Positions 13,075 through 21,465 of a DNA stretch of 64,000 nucleotides are shown piece after piece. Source of the DNA: Mycobacteroides salmoniphilum (lineage in GTDB: Bacteria; Actinomycetota; Actinomycetes; Mycobacteriales; Mycobacteriaceae). Made by a program: the position numbers and the translations under genes. Under the pieces are notes generated by a model. It worked only from the letters and a program-made list of their open reading frames with translations. It was not told the DNA's origin and made no database searches. The DNA lies in NCBI RefSeq assembly GCF_004924335.1, contig NZ_CP024633.1:62001-126000 (forward strand), read 5' to 3'. How positions within the stretch are numbered: the first letter of the stretch is position 1; the number at the start of each line of letters is the position of its first letter.

Positions 13075-14533
13075 CCCAAGCGGCTTTCTGACCCACACCA
13101 CCCGCGAACTACCGAAGCGGCGTCCTGTGCCGTTGCGGTTGCTCGACTGGAAAGAGGTCTACGAAGACTTCGAGCACAAGGCCCTGCAGACGCAGGCGTC
13201 GCGCTGCATGGACTGCGGAATCCCGTTCTGCCACAAGGGCTGCCCGCTGGGCAACCTGATACCCGAGTGGAACGACATGGTGTACCGCGGGAACTGGCGC
13301 GAGGCCATCGAGCGGCTGCACGCGACCAATAACTTCCCCGAGTTCACCGGTCGGCTCTGCCCCGCGCCGTGCGAGGCATCGTGCGTGCTGGGCATCAACC
13401 AGGATCCGGTGACCATCAAGCAGGTCGAGGTCGAGCTGATCGACAACGCCTTCGAGAACGACTGGGTCAGGCCCATTCCGTCCGAGGTGAAGACCGGCAA
13501 GAAGGTTGCCGTCGTGGGTTCGGGCCCGGCCGGATTGGCCGCGGCCCAGCAGCTCACCCGCGCCGGACACGATGTCACCGTGTACGAGCGGGCCGACCGC
13601 ATCGGTGGTCTGCTGCGGTACGGCATTCCCGAGTTCAAGATGGAAAAGCGCCATATCGACCGGCGCTTGGACCAGATGCGGGCCGAGGGCACGGTTTTCG
13701 AGGCCGGTGTAAACGTTGGCGTGGACATCACCGCCGACGAGCTGCGTTCGAACTTCGATGCGGTGGTACTCGCGGGCGGGGCGACTGCCTGGCGCGACCT
13801 GCCCGTTCCGGGCCGCGAGCTCGAGGGCATCTACCAGGCCATGGAATACCTGCCCTGGGCCAACAAGGTGCAGCTGGGCGATGACGTCGTGGACGAGAAC
13901 GGCCAGCCCCCGATTACCGCAAAGGGTAAGCGCGTCATCATCATTGGTGGCGGCGATACCGGAGCCGACTGCCTGGGCACCGCCCACCGTCAGGGCGCGG
14001 CGAGCGTCCAGCAGTTCGAGATCATGCCCAGGCCGCCGGAGCTCCGTTCCGAGCGTGACCCGTGGCCCACCTACCCCACGCTGTTCCGGGTGGCCTCTGC
14101 CCACGAAGAGGGCGGCGAGCGCATCTATGCCGTCAACACGGAGCGGTTCCTCGGTGAGGACGGCAAGGTGACCGGTCTGCGGGCCCATGAGGTTGTCTTC
14201 AACGCCGGCAAGTTCGAGAAGGTCGAGGGCTCGGACTTCGAGCTGGAGGCCGACATCGTCTTCCTCGCCATGGGATTCGTGGGACCGGAGAAGCCTGGTC
14301 TGCTGGAGAGCCTGGGCGTGGAGCTCACCGAGCGTGGCAATGTGGCGCGCGATGGCGTGTACGCGACCTCCGTTGACGGTGTGTTCGTGGCGGGTGACAT
14401 GGGCCGTGGCCAGTCGCTGATCGTGTGGGCGATTGCCGAGGGTCGCTCCGCCGCCGCCGCGGTGGACACCTACCTCACCGGCGAGACGGCGCTGCCCGCG
14501 CCGATCAAGCCGACCGCTGCGCCGCAGCGCTGA
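13067..14533 (+). CDS. gltD: Glutamate synthase (NADPH) small subunit
   Basis: The 488-residue protein has the N-terminal cysteine clusters of GltD ([17 protein letters not shown] and CPAPCEASC) that hold 4Fe-4S centres. It also has an FAD Rossmann motif [13 protein letters not shown] (~147) and an NADPH motif [13 protein letters not shown] (~300). It delivers electrons from NADPH through FAD and Fe-S clusters to GltB for ammonia assimilation. The start is a GTG inside the last codons of gltB. A weak GCTGT/ACAGC inverted repeat just after the stop is the only terminator-like element seen. Confidence 0.97.
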
Positions 14534-14698
14534 GACTCGGGGCTGTTGCCAGGCCCGACAGCATCGGTAGCTCCGGACAGTATCACTGCGCCTCGGCCGA
14601 CATGTTTGCCTAACGCGGGCGAGACACGTGATCTAGGTCGGGATTTGCGTTATGCTACTGACCGGTTCTGAAAGCTTGCCGACGCAGGAGATGTTCTC

Positions 14699-14839
14699 GT
14701 GCCCAACACGCCCGCTACAAAAACATGGGTTGGCCGAATTGCCTGGTCACTGCTCCGTCATCCCATGAAAAGCCACAGTTTCCCCGCGAAGAACGAGCGG
14801 CTCATCACTCCCGAAGAGGCCATGCGCTTCAGTCACTGA
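14699..14839 (+). CDS. Small 46-residue protein downstream of gltD
   Basis: A GTG at 14699 preceded by CAGGAG (14685-14690, spacing 8) opens a 46-codon frame beginning VPNTPATKTWVGRIAWSLLRH and ending NERLITPEEAMRFSH. The product is basic with a short amphipathic W/L/I-containing segment (~10-20). A TATGCT hexamer at 14651-14656 could be a -10. In M. tuberculosis a small gene, Rv3857c, sits next to gltD; this could be its counterpart, but only position supports that. No function is proposed. Confidence 0.6.
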   Translation: MPNTPATKTWVGRIAWSLLRHPMKSHSFPAKNERLITPEEAMRFSH

Positions 14840-14963
14840 GCGTTGCTCACGGCGACCGCGCAGCGTGTCGGATTGCGGACACGCCTGCCGTTGAAGATCG
14901 TTATCGACCTGTAACCAGTCGGGGTGAGGGGGGTTGCGGACGGTGCGCCGTAGTCGATCCCCT

Positions 14964-15731
14964 CTAGCCCCGTAACGTCAGTACCTGCGGCCCGTCCTCG
15001 GTGATGGCGATGGTGTGCTCGGAATGCGCACCCCGGGAGCCGTCGGCCATCCGGAGCGTCCACCCGTCCGGATCCACGGTCAGCCGATGGGTCCCGCGTC
15101 CGAACCACGGTTCCAATGCCAGCGTCAGGCCTGGCTGCAAGGTCAATCCCCGTCCCGCCGTCCCCTTGTTGGGGACGTGGGGATCTTCGTGCATGGTCCG
15201 GCCCAGACCGTGTCCACCGAAATCTGTGTTGATTCGGTACTTGGCTCCCTCGGCCACCGCGGCAACTGCCGCCGAGATGTCACCAAGCCGGTTACCCGGT
15301 TGAGCGGCCGCGATGGCCGCATCCAGCGCGGCGCGGGTGGTGTCGATGAGCCGCACGTCCTCGGGATCTGGGGTGCCGACGACAACGCTCACCGCGGAGT
15401 CGGCCACCCAGCCGTCGATACCCACCGCGAAATCCATGCTCAGCAGATCACCGTCGGCCAGCACGTAATCATGCGGCAGCCCGTGCAGCACCGCGTCATT
15501 CACCGACAGGCAGATGACATTGCGGAACGGTCCGCGCCCGAATGAGGGGGAGTAGTCCCAGTAGCAGGACACCGCGCCGCGTTCGGTGACCATGTCACGC
15601 GCTCGCTGCTCCAGGTCGAGCAGATTGACGCCGGGCGCTGCGATCGCCGATAGCTCGGCGAGCACCGTGGCCACGAACCCACCGGTCACCCGCATGCGCG
15701 CGATCTCCGCGGGCGATTTCAACTCGATCAC
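14964..15731 (-). CDS. map: Type I methionine aminopeptidase
   Basis: The 255-residue protein carries all five metal ligands of type I MetAP: D100, D111, H174 (GGHGLGR), E207 (LALEPWF) and E238 (SEHTIAIT), plus catalytic His83 and His181. It lacks the N-terminal SH3-binding extension of the longer mycobacterial MetAP. It removes initiator methionine from nascent proteins. The GTG start at 15731 has a very strong AGGAGG ribosome site. Unusually for a housekeeping enzyme, it is divergent from a small XRE regulator and its promoter region carries two identical palindromes, so expression is probably repressible. Confidence 0.95.
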   Translation of the reverse strand: MIELKSPAEIARMRVTGGFVATVLAELSAIAAPGVNLLDLEQRARDMVTERGAVSCYWDYSPSFGRGPFRNVICLSVNDAVLHGLPHDYVLADGDLLSMDFAVGIDGWVADSAVSVVVGTPDPEDVRLIDTTRAALDAAIAAAQPGNRLGDISAAVAAVAEGAKYRINTDFGGHGLGRTMHEDPHVPNKGTAGRGLTLQPGLTLALEPWFGRGTHRLTVDPDGWTLRMADGSRGAHSEHTIAITEDGPQVLTLRG

Positions 15732-15746
15732 GCGTACCTCCTGGAC

Positions 15747-15760
15747 GGTATTTAAATACC
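15747..15760. promoter_or_regulatory. Palindromic operator, map-proximal copy
   Basis: GGTATTTAAATACC is a perfect 14-bp palindrome 16 bases upstream of the map start. The same 14 bases recur at 15775-15788, with centres 28 bases apart. It would overlap map transcription or translation signals. The adjacent XRE protein is the likely ligand. Confidence 0.75.
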
Positions 15761-15772
15761 ACCTTAGGACTT

Positions 15773-15790
15773 TTGGTATTTAAATACCAA
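15773..15790. promoter_or_regulatory. Palindromic operator, XRE-proximal copy
   Basis: TTGGTATTTAAATACCAA is an 18-bp perfect palindrome containing the same 14-bp core as the site at 15747. It lies directly upstream of a TAGAGT -10-like hexamer (15794-15799) serving the XRE gene, so occupancy would block that promoter. This fits autorepression together with control of map. Confidence 0.75.
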
Positions 15791-15806
15791 GACTAGAGTC
15801 GGCGGC

Positions 15807-16073
15807 ATGGTTCGTCAGCCGCTCACCGCAGAGCAACTCGCCGCGGGTAAGCGCCTGGGTGGGCTGCTGCGCGCCGCGCGCGGCGACCGCCCCCTCGATG
15901 ATGTCGCCCGCGCGTCGGGAATCTCCCCGGAAACCCTGCGCAAGATTGAAACCGGACGGCTGCCCACGCCGGCATTTGGTGCCGTCGTCCAGTTGGCCGC
16001 AGCCTTGTATCTCGACCTCAACGACGTCGCGGCCGCTTGGCAGGACGAGGCCAAGATCGGCGCCGCGTCCTAA
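15807..16073 (+). CDS. Small XRE-family (helix-turn-helix) regulator
   Basis: The 88-residue protein is essentially one HTH_3/XRE domain: LGGLLRAARGDRPLDDVARASGISPETLRKIETG with the recognition helix near residues 40-52, then a short helical tail. There is no ligand domain. ATG 15807 is 7 bases after a TAGAGT hexamer, so it is probably a leaderless transcript. It faces map across two GGTATTTAAATACC palindromes and is the obvious candidate to bind them. What signal it answers to is unknown. Confidence 0.88.
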   Translation: MVRQPLTAEQLAAGKRLGGLLRAARGDRPLDDVARASGISPETLRKIETGRLPTPAFGAVVQLAAALYLDLNDVAAAWQDEAKIGAAS

Positions 16074-16098
16074 CCGTCGCGGCCGTAAAATCGGCCGG

Positions 16099-17433
16099 GT
16101 GCACAGCTGGGGTGGGGAGATGCGGCTGCCACGTGGCGTCGTTCTGGGTGCGTTGGGCGTGGCTGTCTTGGCCATGGTGGTCCACAACCGCCTCGTCCCC
16201 TTCGATGCACGGTTCTTCGGGCTGACCGAAAACGGCTACGACCTGGACACTTACCGCGCCGCGGTCCGCGGACTCTGGGATGGCAAGAGGCTGTACGAAG
16301 CTCCGGCGCTGAACCAGGCCTGGTTTGTCTACCCACCCTTTGCGACGCTGGTCCTCGCACCGCTTGCCTGGGCCTCATTCGATGTCGCGAAATGGGTGCT
16401 GCTCGCGCTGTCCGTCGCTGCGTTGGCGTTGATCGCGTGGCGCATCCTGCGTCTGGCCGGCGTCCGCGCGGATATCCGGCTGGCCGTGCTGAGTGCCGCA
16501 CTCGCGGTGGTCATCATCGACATCGAGCCGGTGCAGGCCACCCTCTGGTGGGGGCAGATCAACGTCCTGCTCATGGCGATGGTGCTCGTGGACCTGGTGC
16601 GACCGAACCAGGGACGGTGGCAGGGGATCGGGCTCGGGCTTGCCGCGGGTATCAAGCTCACCCCGCTGATCTTTCTGCCGTACCTGCTGCTCACCCGGCA
16701 GTGGCGCGCTTCCGTGACCGCGACGGCGACCTTCGCCGCCACGGTGGCGCTGACCTGGCCACTGCTGTCGCGCGACAGCGCATGGTTCTGGAGCCATCTG
16801 GGCGATACCGCGCACATCAGCCGGATTGATCACCTGGCGAATCAGTCGATCAACGGATTCCTGGCCCGGTACTTTTTCCCGCACACGCGCCCGGAGTGGT
16901 TATGGATTGTGTTGAGCCTCTTGGTACTTGCCGCAGGTATGGCAGTGGCGGTGTGGGCGCACCGCAGGGGAGAGCGGCTCTTGGCGGTGGTGTTGGTGGG
17001 ACTTACCGGTTGCGCGGTGTCACCGTTCAGCTGGGCTGCGCACTGGGTGTGGTTCGCCCCCGCGATCATCTGGCTCGTCGCGAAGGCATGCACCACCGGG
17101 CGGCCCTGGTCGAGCGGATGGGCCTGGCGTGCGCTGGGGCTGTTCGCGATCGTCTTCATGTGGACGCTGCACCGGACAGGTCGCGGGCACACCACGATCT
17201 ATTTCAGCGGGGTGTATTGGAACTTCCTTGACCTGCGACCGTTCTGGATAGGCCAGCTGATGAGCGGCTGGTACCCACTGGCGTTCCTGTGCTTCATGAT
17301 CGGTGCCGTCAGCTGGCTGCGGCTGAGCGCGCCGACGGAGTTTGATGAACTGGACGAACTGGCGATGCTGTCGGCGGAGATTGAGGACTATCCGCCAGAT
17401 AATCGTGATGAGGAGCTGGCGGTACGCGCCTAG
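16099..17433 (+). CDS. GT87-type (DUF2029) polytopic glycosyltransferase
   Basis: The protein of about 440 residues has roughly ten hydrophobic segments and the DUF2029/GT87 hallmarks: an early extracytoplasmic acidic site in NGYDLDTYRAAVRGLWDG, YPPFATL, WWGQINVLLM and LAAGIKLTPLIF. Mycobacterial members (PimE and related GT-C enzymes) transfer mannose from polyprenyl-phosphate-mannose to envelope glycolipids or lipoglycans; the acceptor here is unknown. GTG 16099 is 7 bases after TAAAAT (16086-16091), suggesting a leaderless start; ATG 16120 is an alternative. The C-terminus ends in an acidic cytosolic tail. It precedes the PHP gene by 10 bases. Confidence 0.85.
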   Translation: MHSWGGEMRLPRGVVLGALGVAVLAMVVHNRLVPFDARFFGLTENGYDLDTYRAAVRGLWDGKRLYEAPALNQAWFVYPPFATLVLAPLAWASFDVAKWVLLALSVAALALIAWRILRLAGVRADIRLAVLSAALAVVIIDIEPVQATLWWGQINVLLMAMVLVDLVRPNQGRWQGIGLGLAAGIKLTPLIFLPYLLLTRQWRASVTATATFAATVALTWPLLSRDSAWFWSHLGDTAHISRIDHLANQSINGFLARYFFPHTRPEWLWIVLSLLVLAAGMAVAVWAHRRGERLLAVVLVGLTGCAVSPFSWAAHWVWFAPAIIWLVAKACTTGRPWSSGWAWRALGLFAIVFMWTLHRTGRGHTTIYFSGVYWNFLDLRPFWIGQLMSGWYPLAFLCFMIGAVSWLRLSAPTEFDELDELAMLSAEIEDYPPDNRDEELAVRA

Positions 17434-17443
17434 AGTCCAGGAC

Positions 17444-18454
17444 ATGGACCCCGTCGCCGCCCTGCGCGAGATCGCCTACTACAAGGAACTCGCCCGCGAG
17501 GAGTCGCGCCGCGTCATGGCGTACCGGAAGGCCGCCGATGTTATCGCCGCGCTCAGTTTCGAAGAGCGCGAGCGCCATGGCGTTGGCAAGAGCTGGAAGA
17601 GCCTGACGGGTCTGGGGCCCAAGACGGCGACCGTCGCCGCCGAGGCCTGGGCCGGCAAGGTACCCGGCACTCTCGAACAGCTGCGCGCCAACGCCAAGAG
17701 CACCGGCGGTGGCAGTATGCGGGCCGCACTCAAGGGGGATCTGCATCTGCATTCGAACTGGTCGGACGGCTCGGTGCCCATCGAGGAAATGATGAGCACC
17801 GCCAAGGCGCTTGGCCATGAGTACTGTGCGCTCACTGATCATTCGCCCCGCCTGCGCGTCGCCAACGGTCTGTCGGCGGAACGGTTGCGCGCCCAGCTGA
17901 AGGTCATCGATGGACTACGCGATCAGATGGCACCCATGCGAATCCTTACCGGTATCGAGGTGGACATCCTGGATGACGGCGCACTGGATCAGGACCCCGA
18001 GCTTCTCGATGCGCTCGACATCGTTGTGGCGAGTGTGCATTCCAAGCTTGCGATGGACTCCGCCGCGATGACCCGCCGCATGATTGCCGCCGTCACCAAC
18101 CCGCGCGTCGATGTGCTGGGCCACTGCACGGGACGGCTGGTGGAGGGGGAGCGGGGAACCCGCGGTGAGTCGAAATTCGATGCGGCTGAGGTCTTCCGGG
18201 CTTGCCGCGACTCGAGCACCGCCGTCGAGATCAACTCGCGCCCGGAGCGGCGTGATCCGCCGCGCCGGCTGCTCGACCTCGCGCTGAACATCGGCTGCGA
18301 CTTCTCCATCGACACCGACGCGCACGCACCGGGGCAGCTGGAATTTTCTGGATACGGCTGCGAGCGTGCACTGGAGGCCGGCGTTCCAGAAGAACGGGTG
18401 ATCAACACCTGGCCCGTTGAGCGGCTATTGGCCAGGACCACACAGGGCGGCTGA
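17444..18454 (+). CDS. PHP-domain metal-dependent phosphoesterase
   Basis: The 336-residue protein has an N-terminal helix-hairpin-helix-like region (KSWKSLTGLGPKTATVAAEA, ~45-65) followed by a PHP domain. Its metal-binding motifs are GDLHLHSNWSDG (~98), ALTDHSPR, GIEVDIL, SVHSK, GHCTGR and DTDAHAPG. The combination resembles the C-terminal half of family-X DNA polymerases without the polymerase. It would be a Mn/Zn-dependent phosphoesterase, possibly acting on nucleic acid. By domain content and position near gltBD it matches M. tuberculosis Rv3856c. Confidence 0.88.
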   Translation: MDPVAALREIAYYKELAREESRRVMAYRKAADVIAALSFEERERHGVGKSWKSLTGLGPKTATVAAEAWAGKVPGTLEQLRANAKSTGGGSMRAALKGDLHLHSNWSDGSVPIEEMMSTAKALGHEYCALTDHSPRLRVANGLSAERLRAQLKVIDGLRDQMAPMRILTGIEVDILDDGALDQDPELLDALDIVVASVHSKLAMDSAAMTRRMIAAVTNPRVDVLGHCTGRLVEGERGTRGESKFDAAEVFRACRDSSTAVEINSRPERRDPPRRLLDLALNIGCDFSIDTDAHAPGQLEFSGYGCERALEAGVPEERVINTWPVERLLARTTQGG

Positions 18455-18461
18455 TCGCCTA

Positions 18462-18496
18462 TTGACACTTTGAACATATTCGCGCAAAGTGTTCAA
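18462..18496. promoter_or_regulatory. Inverted-repeat region upstream of TetR/BVMO cluster
   Basis: Two overlapping inverted repeats lie just before the GTG at 18499. One is ACACTTTG (18465-18472) with CAAAGTGT (18485-18492). The other is TTGAACA (18470-18476) with TGTTCAA (18490-18496). A consensus-like TTGACA begins at 18462. The layout suits a promoter overlapped by its own TetR operator. Confidence 0.65.
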
Positions 18497-18498
18497 AC

Positions 18499-19092
18499 GT
18501 GAAGCTGGTGAAGACGACGGGCCCGCGCGGTGAGGTACCCGAACCGATCGTCGCGGCCGTCGCGCAGACCCTGGTCCGCTCGGGAATTCAGCGTTTCAGC
18601 CTGTCGGCCGCCGCCGATGAGGCGGGCGTCTCCCGTGGAACCATCTACAACTGGTTCGGTGGCAAGAAGGAGGCCATCGATGTCGCCGTCGGCTTCATCG
18701 CCGGCGCCTTCATCGAGCTGTTCGCGGGTGCGGTGAGCGCCAAGACCACCCTGACCGACCAGGTGGGCGAGGCGGCGGTACGCATCAGCGACCACCGAGC
18801 GTGGTCCGATCGCCTGGACCCGACGCTGCACGTGTCCAACGTGTTGGAGCTGGTGCTCGACGAATGTGGTGATGACCTGATGCGCCGGTCGGTCGAGTTT
18901 TGGGCGCCGCAGGTCGAAGCCGCCAAGGAGCGCGGCGAGATCGGTAGGGATGTCGATGCCACCGAAGGCGCCGAATGGATCATGCGAACGCTGATGAGCA
19001 TCGAAGTGCTGCCGGCCATCTCCGTGAATCTGAAGGACCCGGCCGTGGTGCGCGACTACTTCTCCCGATTCATCCTGCGCGGACTGGCATGA
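18499..19092 (+). CDS. TetR-family regulator of the monooxygenase cluster
   Basis: The 197-residue protein has an N-terminal TetR domain (RFSLSAAADEAGVSRGTIYNWFGGKKEAI, ~33-60) and a ligand-binding helical domain. It overlaps the first Baeyer-Villiger monooxygenase gene by 4 bases (ATGA), so it is transcribed and translated with the cluster it probably controls. Inverted repeats directly upstream are likely its operator. The inducer is expected to be a substrate or product of the pathway. Confidence 0.9.
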   Translation: MKLVKTTGPRGEVPEPIVAAVAQTLVRSGIQRFSLSAAADEAGVSRGTIYNWFGGKKEAIDVAVGFIAGAFIELFAGAVSAKTTLTDQVGEAAVRISDHRAWSDRLDPTLHVSNVLELVLDECGDDLMRRSVEFWAPQVEAAKERGEIGRDVDATEGAEWIMRTLMSIEVLPAISVNLKDPAVVRDYFSRFILRGLA

Positions 19093-20651
19093 GCGGCATC
19101 GACTGTCAGGTGGCGATCGTCGGGGCGGGTCCGGGCGGTATTGCCGCCGCCTACTACCTGCGCCAACAGGGTATCGACGACTTCGTGATCCTGGACCGTG
19201 CCGAGGATTTCGGTGGCACCTGGCGCGACAACACCTATCCGGGTCTTGGCGTCGATATCCCGGTGCTGTTCTACCAGTTGAGTTTTGCGCGAACTGGCCG
19301 GTGGAACAAGCTATTCGCCGACGGCGCCGAAATCCAGCGCTATCACCTGTCGGTGGCGGACGAACTGGGGTTGCGCAAGCACTTTCAGGGAGGTAGCGCC
19401 GTCATCGCGGAGCGCTGGAACGAGGACGGCGGACACTGGGAACTGACCGTGGCCGGGAAGCCGGGCATTCGGGCCCGGTACGTCATCAGCGCGGTGGGTG
19501 GATACATAGACATCAAACCCGGCCCCGATATCCCCGGCCTCAACGACTTTCGCGGCAGAACCATGCGGCCCAATGCGTGGGACCACACCTACGATTACGC
19601 GGGTAAGCGTGTCGCGGTGATCGGTACCGGTTCCAGCGGCATCCAGATTGCCCCCGCCGTTGCGGAAACCGCCGCGTCGGTCACGACATTCCAGCGCACC
19701 CCCGCATGGATTATTCCGAAACCCAACCCCGGTCTCTCACCCCGTACCCAGCGGATGCTGAGTGCGCCGTTCGTGCTGACAGCGATCAACGCGCTGATGG
19801 TCGGAGCCATGGACGCCGCACAGGCGGTGCTGTTCCACCTGCTGCCGCTGCTGCCGGAGGCATTGTTACGCAAGATGATTCCCCGCTACGACGACATGGC
19901 GCGGCGGTGGTACCGCGGGCTGCTGGCCGACACGATCAGGGACCCCGCGTTGCGTGATGCCCTGATGCCCGGCTACGGGATCCTCGCGCGACGCACCGTC
20001 TTGTCCAACGATTTCCTGCAGGCCATCGATGCCGGGAGGGTACGGCTGGTCACCGACCCGATCGTGCGCGTCACCGAAACCGGTATCGAGACAAGCGGTG
20101 GCACGCGTCACGATGTCGACCTCTTGGTGTTGGCGACCGGGTACGAGATCTACACGGACCCGGAGCACTACAAGCCCGGAACTGTTCGGGGCCGTAACGG
20201 GTTTGACCTGGGCGAGTATTACCGAGACCACGAGATGCGGACCTACGGCGGCTCGGCGCTACCGGGCCTGCCCAACCGGTGGGTGTTGGTGGGCCCCGAG
20301 GGAAATCAAGGGCAGGGATGGCACGCCATGGTGGAGGCTAATGCGCGCCATGCCGCCCGCGTCATTGCCGAATCCGGTCGCACCCACCGAGAGGTAGCGG
20401 AAGTGAGGCAACACGCTTTCGACAAGTGGGTGCGCCGGATGATCCGTCAGGGCAAGGCGATCCGCCTGTACGCCACCGACTGCCAGCCGTCGCTGAGCAC
20501 CTACTTCGTCAACTCCAAGGGTGAGGCCCGCTATTACCGGCCCCAAATGGTGAGCGAAATGAACTGGTTCTCAAGGCATTCCCTACTTTCCGATTACTCG
20601 TTTCGCTCGGTCTCTCTGGAAGCAAAGGTGTTTCATGAGCAATCAGCCTGA
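19089..20651 (+). CDS. Baeyer-Villiger-type flavin monooxygenase (first of cluster)
   Basis: The 520-residue protein has an FAD motif VGAGPGGIAAAYYL (~10-23), an FGGTWRDNTYPG segment and an NADPH motif VIGTGSSGIQIAP (~177). In the BVMO fingerprint FxGxxxHxxxW, this protein reads FRGRTMRPNAWD, with Arg in place of the His. That substitution may alter activity or place it in a less-studied subgroup. BVMOs insert oxygen next to ketone carbonyls using NADPH and O2. The start is fixed by overlap with the TetR gene, and its 3' end overlaps the SDR start by 17 bases. Confidence 0.88.
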   Translation: MSGIDCQVAIVGAGPGGIAAAYYLRQQGIDDFVILDRAEDFGGTWRDNTYPGLGVDIPVLFYQLSFARTGRWNKLFADGAEIQRYHLSVADELGLRKHFQGGSAVIAERWNEDGGHWELTVAGKPGIRARYVISAVGGYIDIKPGPDIPGLNDFRGRTMRPNAWDHTYDYAGKRVAVIGTGSSGIQIAPAVAETAASVTTFQRTPAWIIPKPNPGLSPRTQRMLSAPFVLTAINALMVGAMDAAQAVLFHLLPLLPEALLRKMIPRYDDMARRWYRGLLADTIRDPALRDALMPGYGILARRTVLSNDFLQAIDAGRVRLVTDPIVRVTETGIETSGGTRHDVDLLVLATGYEIYTDPEHYKPGTVRGRNGFDLGEYYRDHEMRTYGGSALPGLPNRWVLVGPEGNQGQGWHAMVEANARHAARVIAESGRTHREVAEVRQHAFDKWVRRMIRQGKAIRLYATDCQPSLSTYFVNSKGEARYYRPQMVSEMNWFSRHSLLSDYSFRSVSLEAKVFHEQSA

Positions 20652-21465
20652 CAAGCCGCTCGCCGGGCGCGTCGCCTACATCACCGGGGCGGGGCGCGGA
20701 CAGGGCCGTGCGCACGCCATTCGGCTGGCCGCCGACGGAGCCGACATTGTGGCCGTCGACACCTGCGACAAGCCGTCGTCCTACAACGAATACCCGGCCA
20801 CCACCGCCGAAGACTTCGACGAGACCGTTTCGGCGGTGAGGGATCTGGGCCGCGAGATCATCGCCGAGCGCATCGACGTGCGCGACCTTGCCGGGCAGCA
20901 GAAGGTGATCAATGAGGCGATCACGCGATTCGGTCGCCTGGACATCGTGGTCGCCAATGCGGGCATCGCGAGCTGGGCGCGGCTGTGGGAGATCGAGGCC
21001 GATCAGTGGCGCGACGTCATCGATGTGAATCTGACCGGAGTGTGGAACACCATCAAGGCGGCGGTCCCCGCGATGATCGAAGCCGGCAACGGTGGATCCA
21101 TCATCACGGTCAGCTCCTCTGCCGGGATCAAGGCCATGCCTGGCTGCGGCCATTATGTGGCCGCCAAATTCGGGGTAGTGGGACTGACGAACTCGCTGGC
21201 GGTCGAGCTGGGGGAGTACGGGATTCGTGTCAATTCCATCCACCCCTACGGAACCAACACCCCGCTGGCGGCCGATGAGTCGGTGCTGCGGATGTTCGAG
21301 AAGCATCCGGCATACCTGCAGAGCTTCAGCCAGACGCTGGTGGACAACGACAGGCTCGTCGAACCCGCCGAGATCGCCGAGGTGGTGGCCTGGCTCGCCG
21401 GCGATGCATCCGGTGTCATGACCGGAGCTCAGATTCCCGTCGACAAGGGGTACCTGAAGCGATGA
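20635..21465 (+). CDS. Mycofactocin-coupled-type SDR oxidoreductase
   Basis: The 276-residue SDR has TGAGRGQGRAHAIRLAADGA, NAG, catalytic serines in ITVSSSAG, the YVAAK pair and HPYGTNTP. The extended loop after the first strand (VDTCDKPSSYNEYPATT) is typical of the actinobacterial carveol-dehydrogenase-like subfamily whose tightly held NAD is recycled by mycofactocin. It probably makes the ketone that a neighbouring BVMO oxidises. It overlaps the genes on both sides (17 and 4 bases). Confidence 0.9.
   Translation: MSNQPDKPLAGRVAYITGAGRGQGRAHAIRLAADGADIVAVDTCDKPSSYNEYPATTAEDFDETVSAVRDLGREIIAERIDVRDLAGQQKVINEAITRFGRLDIVVANAGIASWARLWEIEADQWRDVIDVNLTGVWNTIKAAVPAMIEAGNGGSIITVSSSAGIKAMPGCGHYVAAKFGVVGLTNSLAVELGEYGIRVNSIHPYGTNTPLAADESVLRMFEKHPAYLQSFSQTLVDNDRLVEPAEIAEVVAWLAGDASGVMTGAQIPVDKGYLKR

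Noticed and set aside
13109..14188. 359-codon frame antisense to gltD
   Set aside because: It is a shadow of gltD and lacks protein-like composition.
15747..15790. CRISPR-like or mobile-element repeat at the two palindromes
   Set aside because: There are only two units, each symmetric, sitting between divergent genes; operators explain them better.
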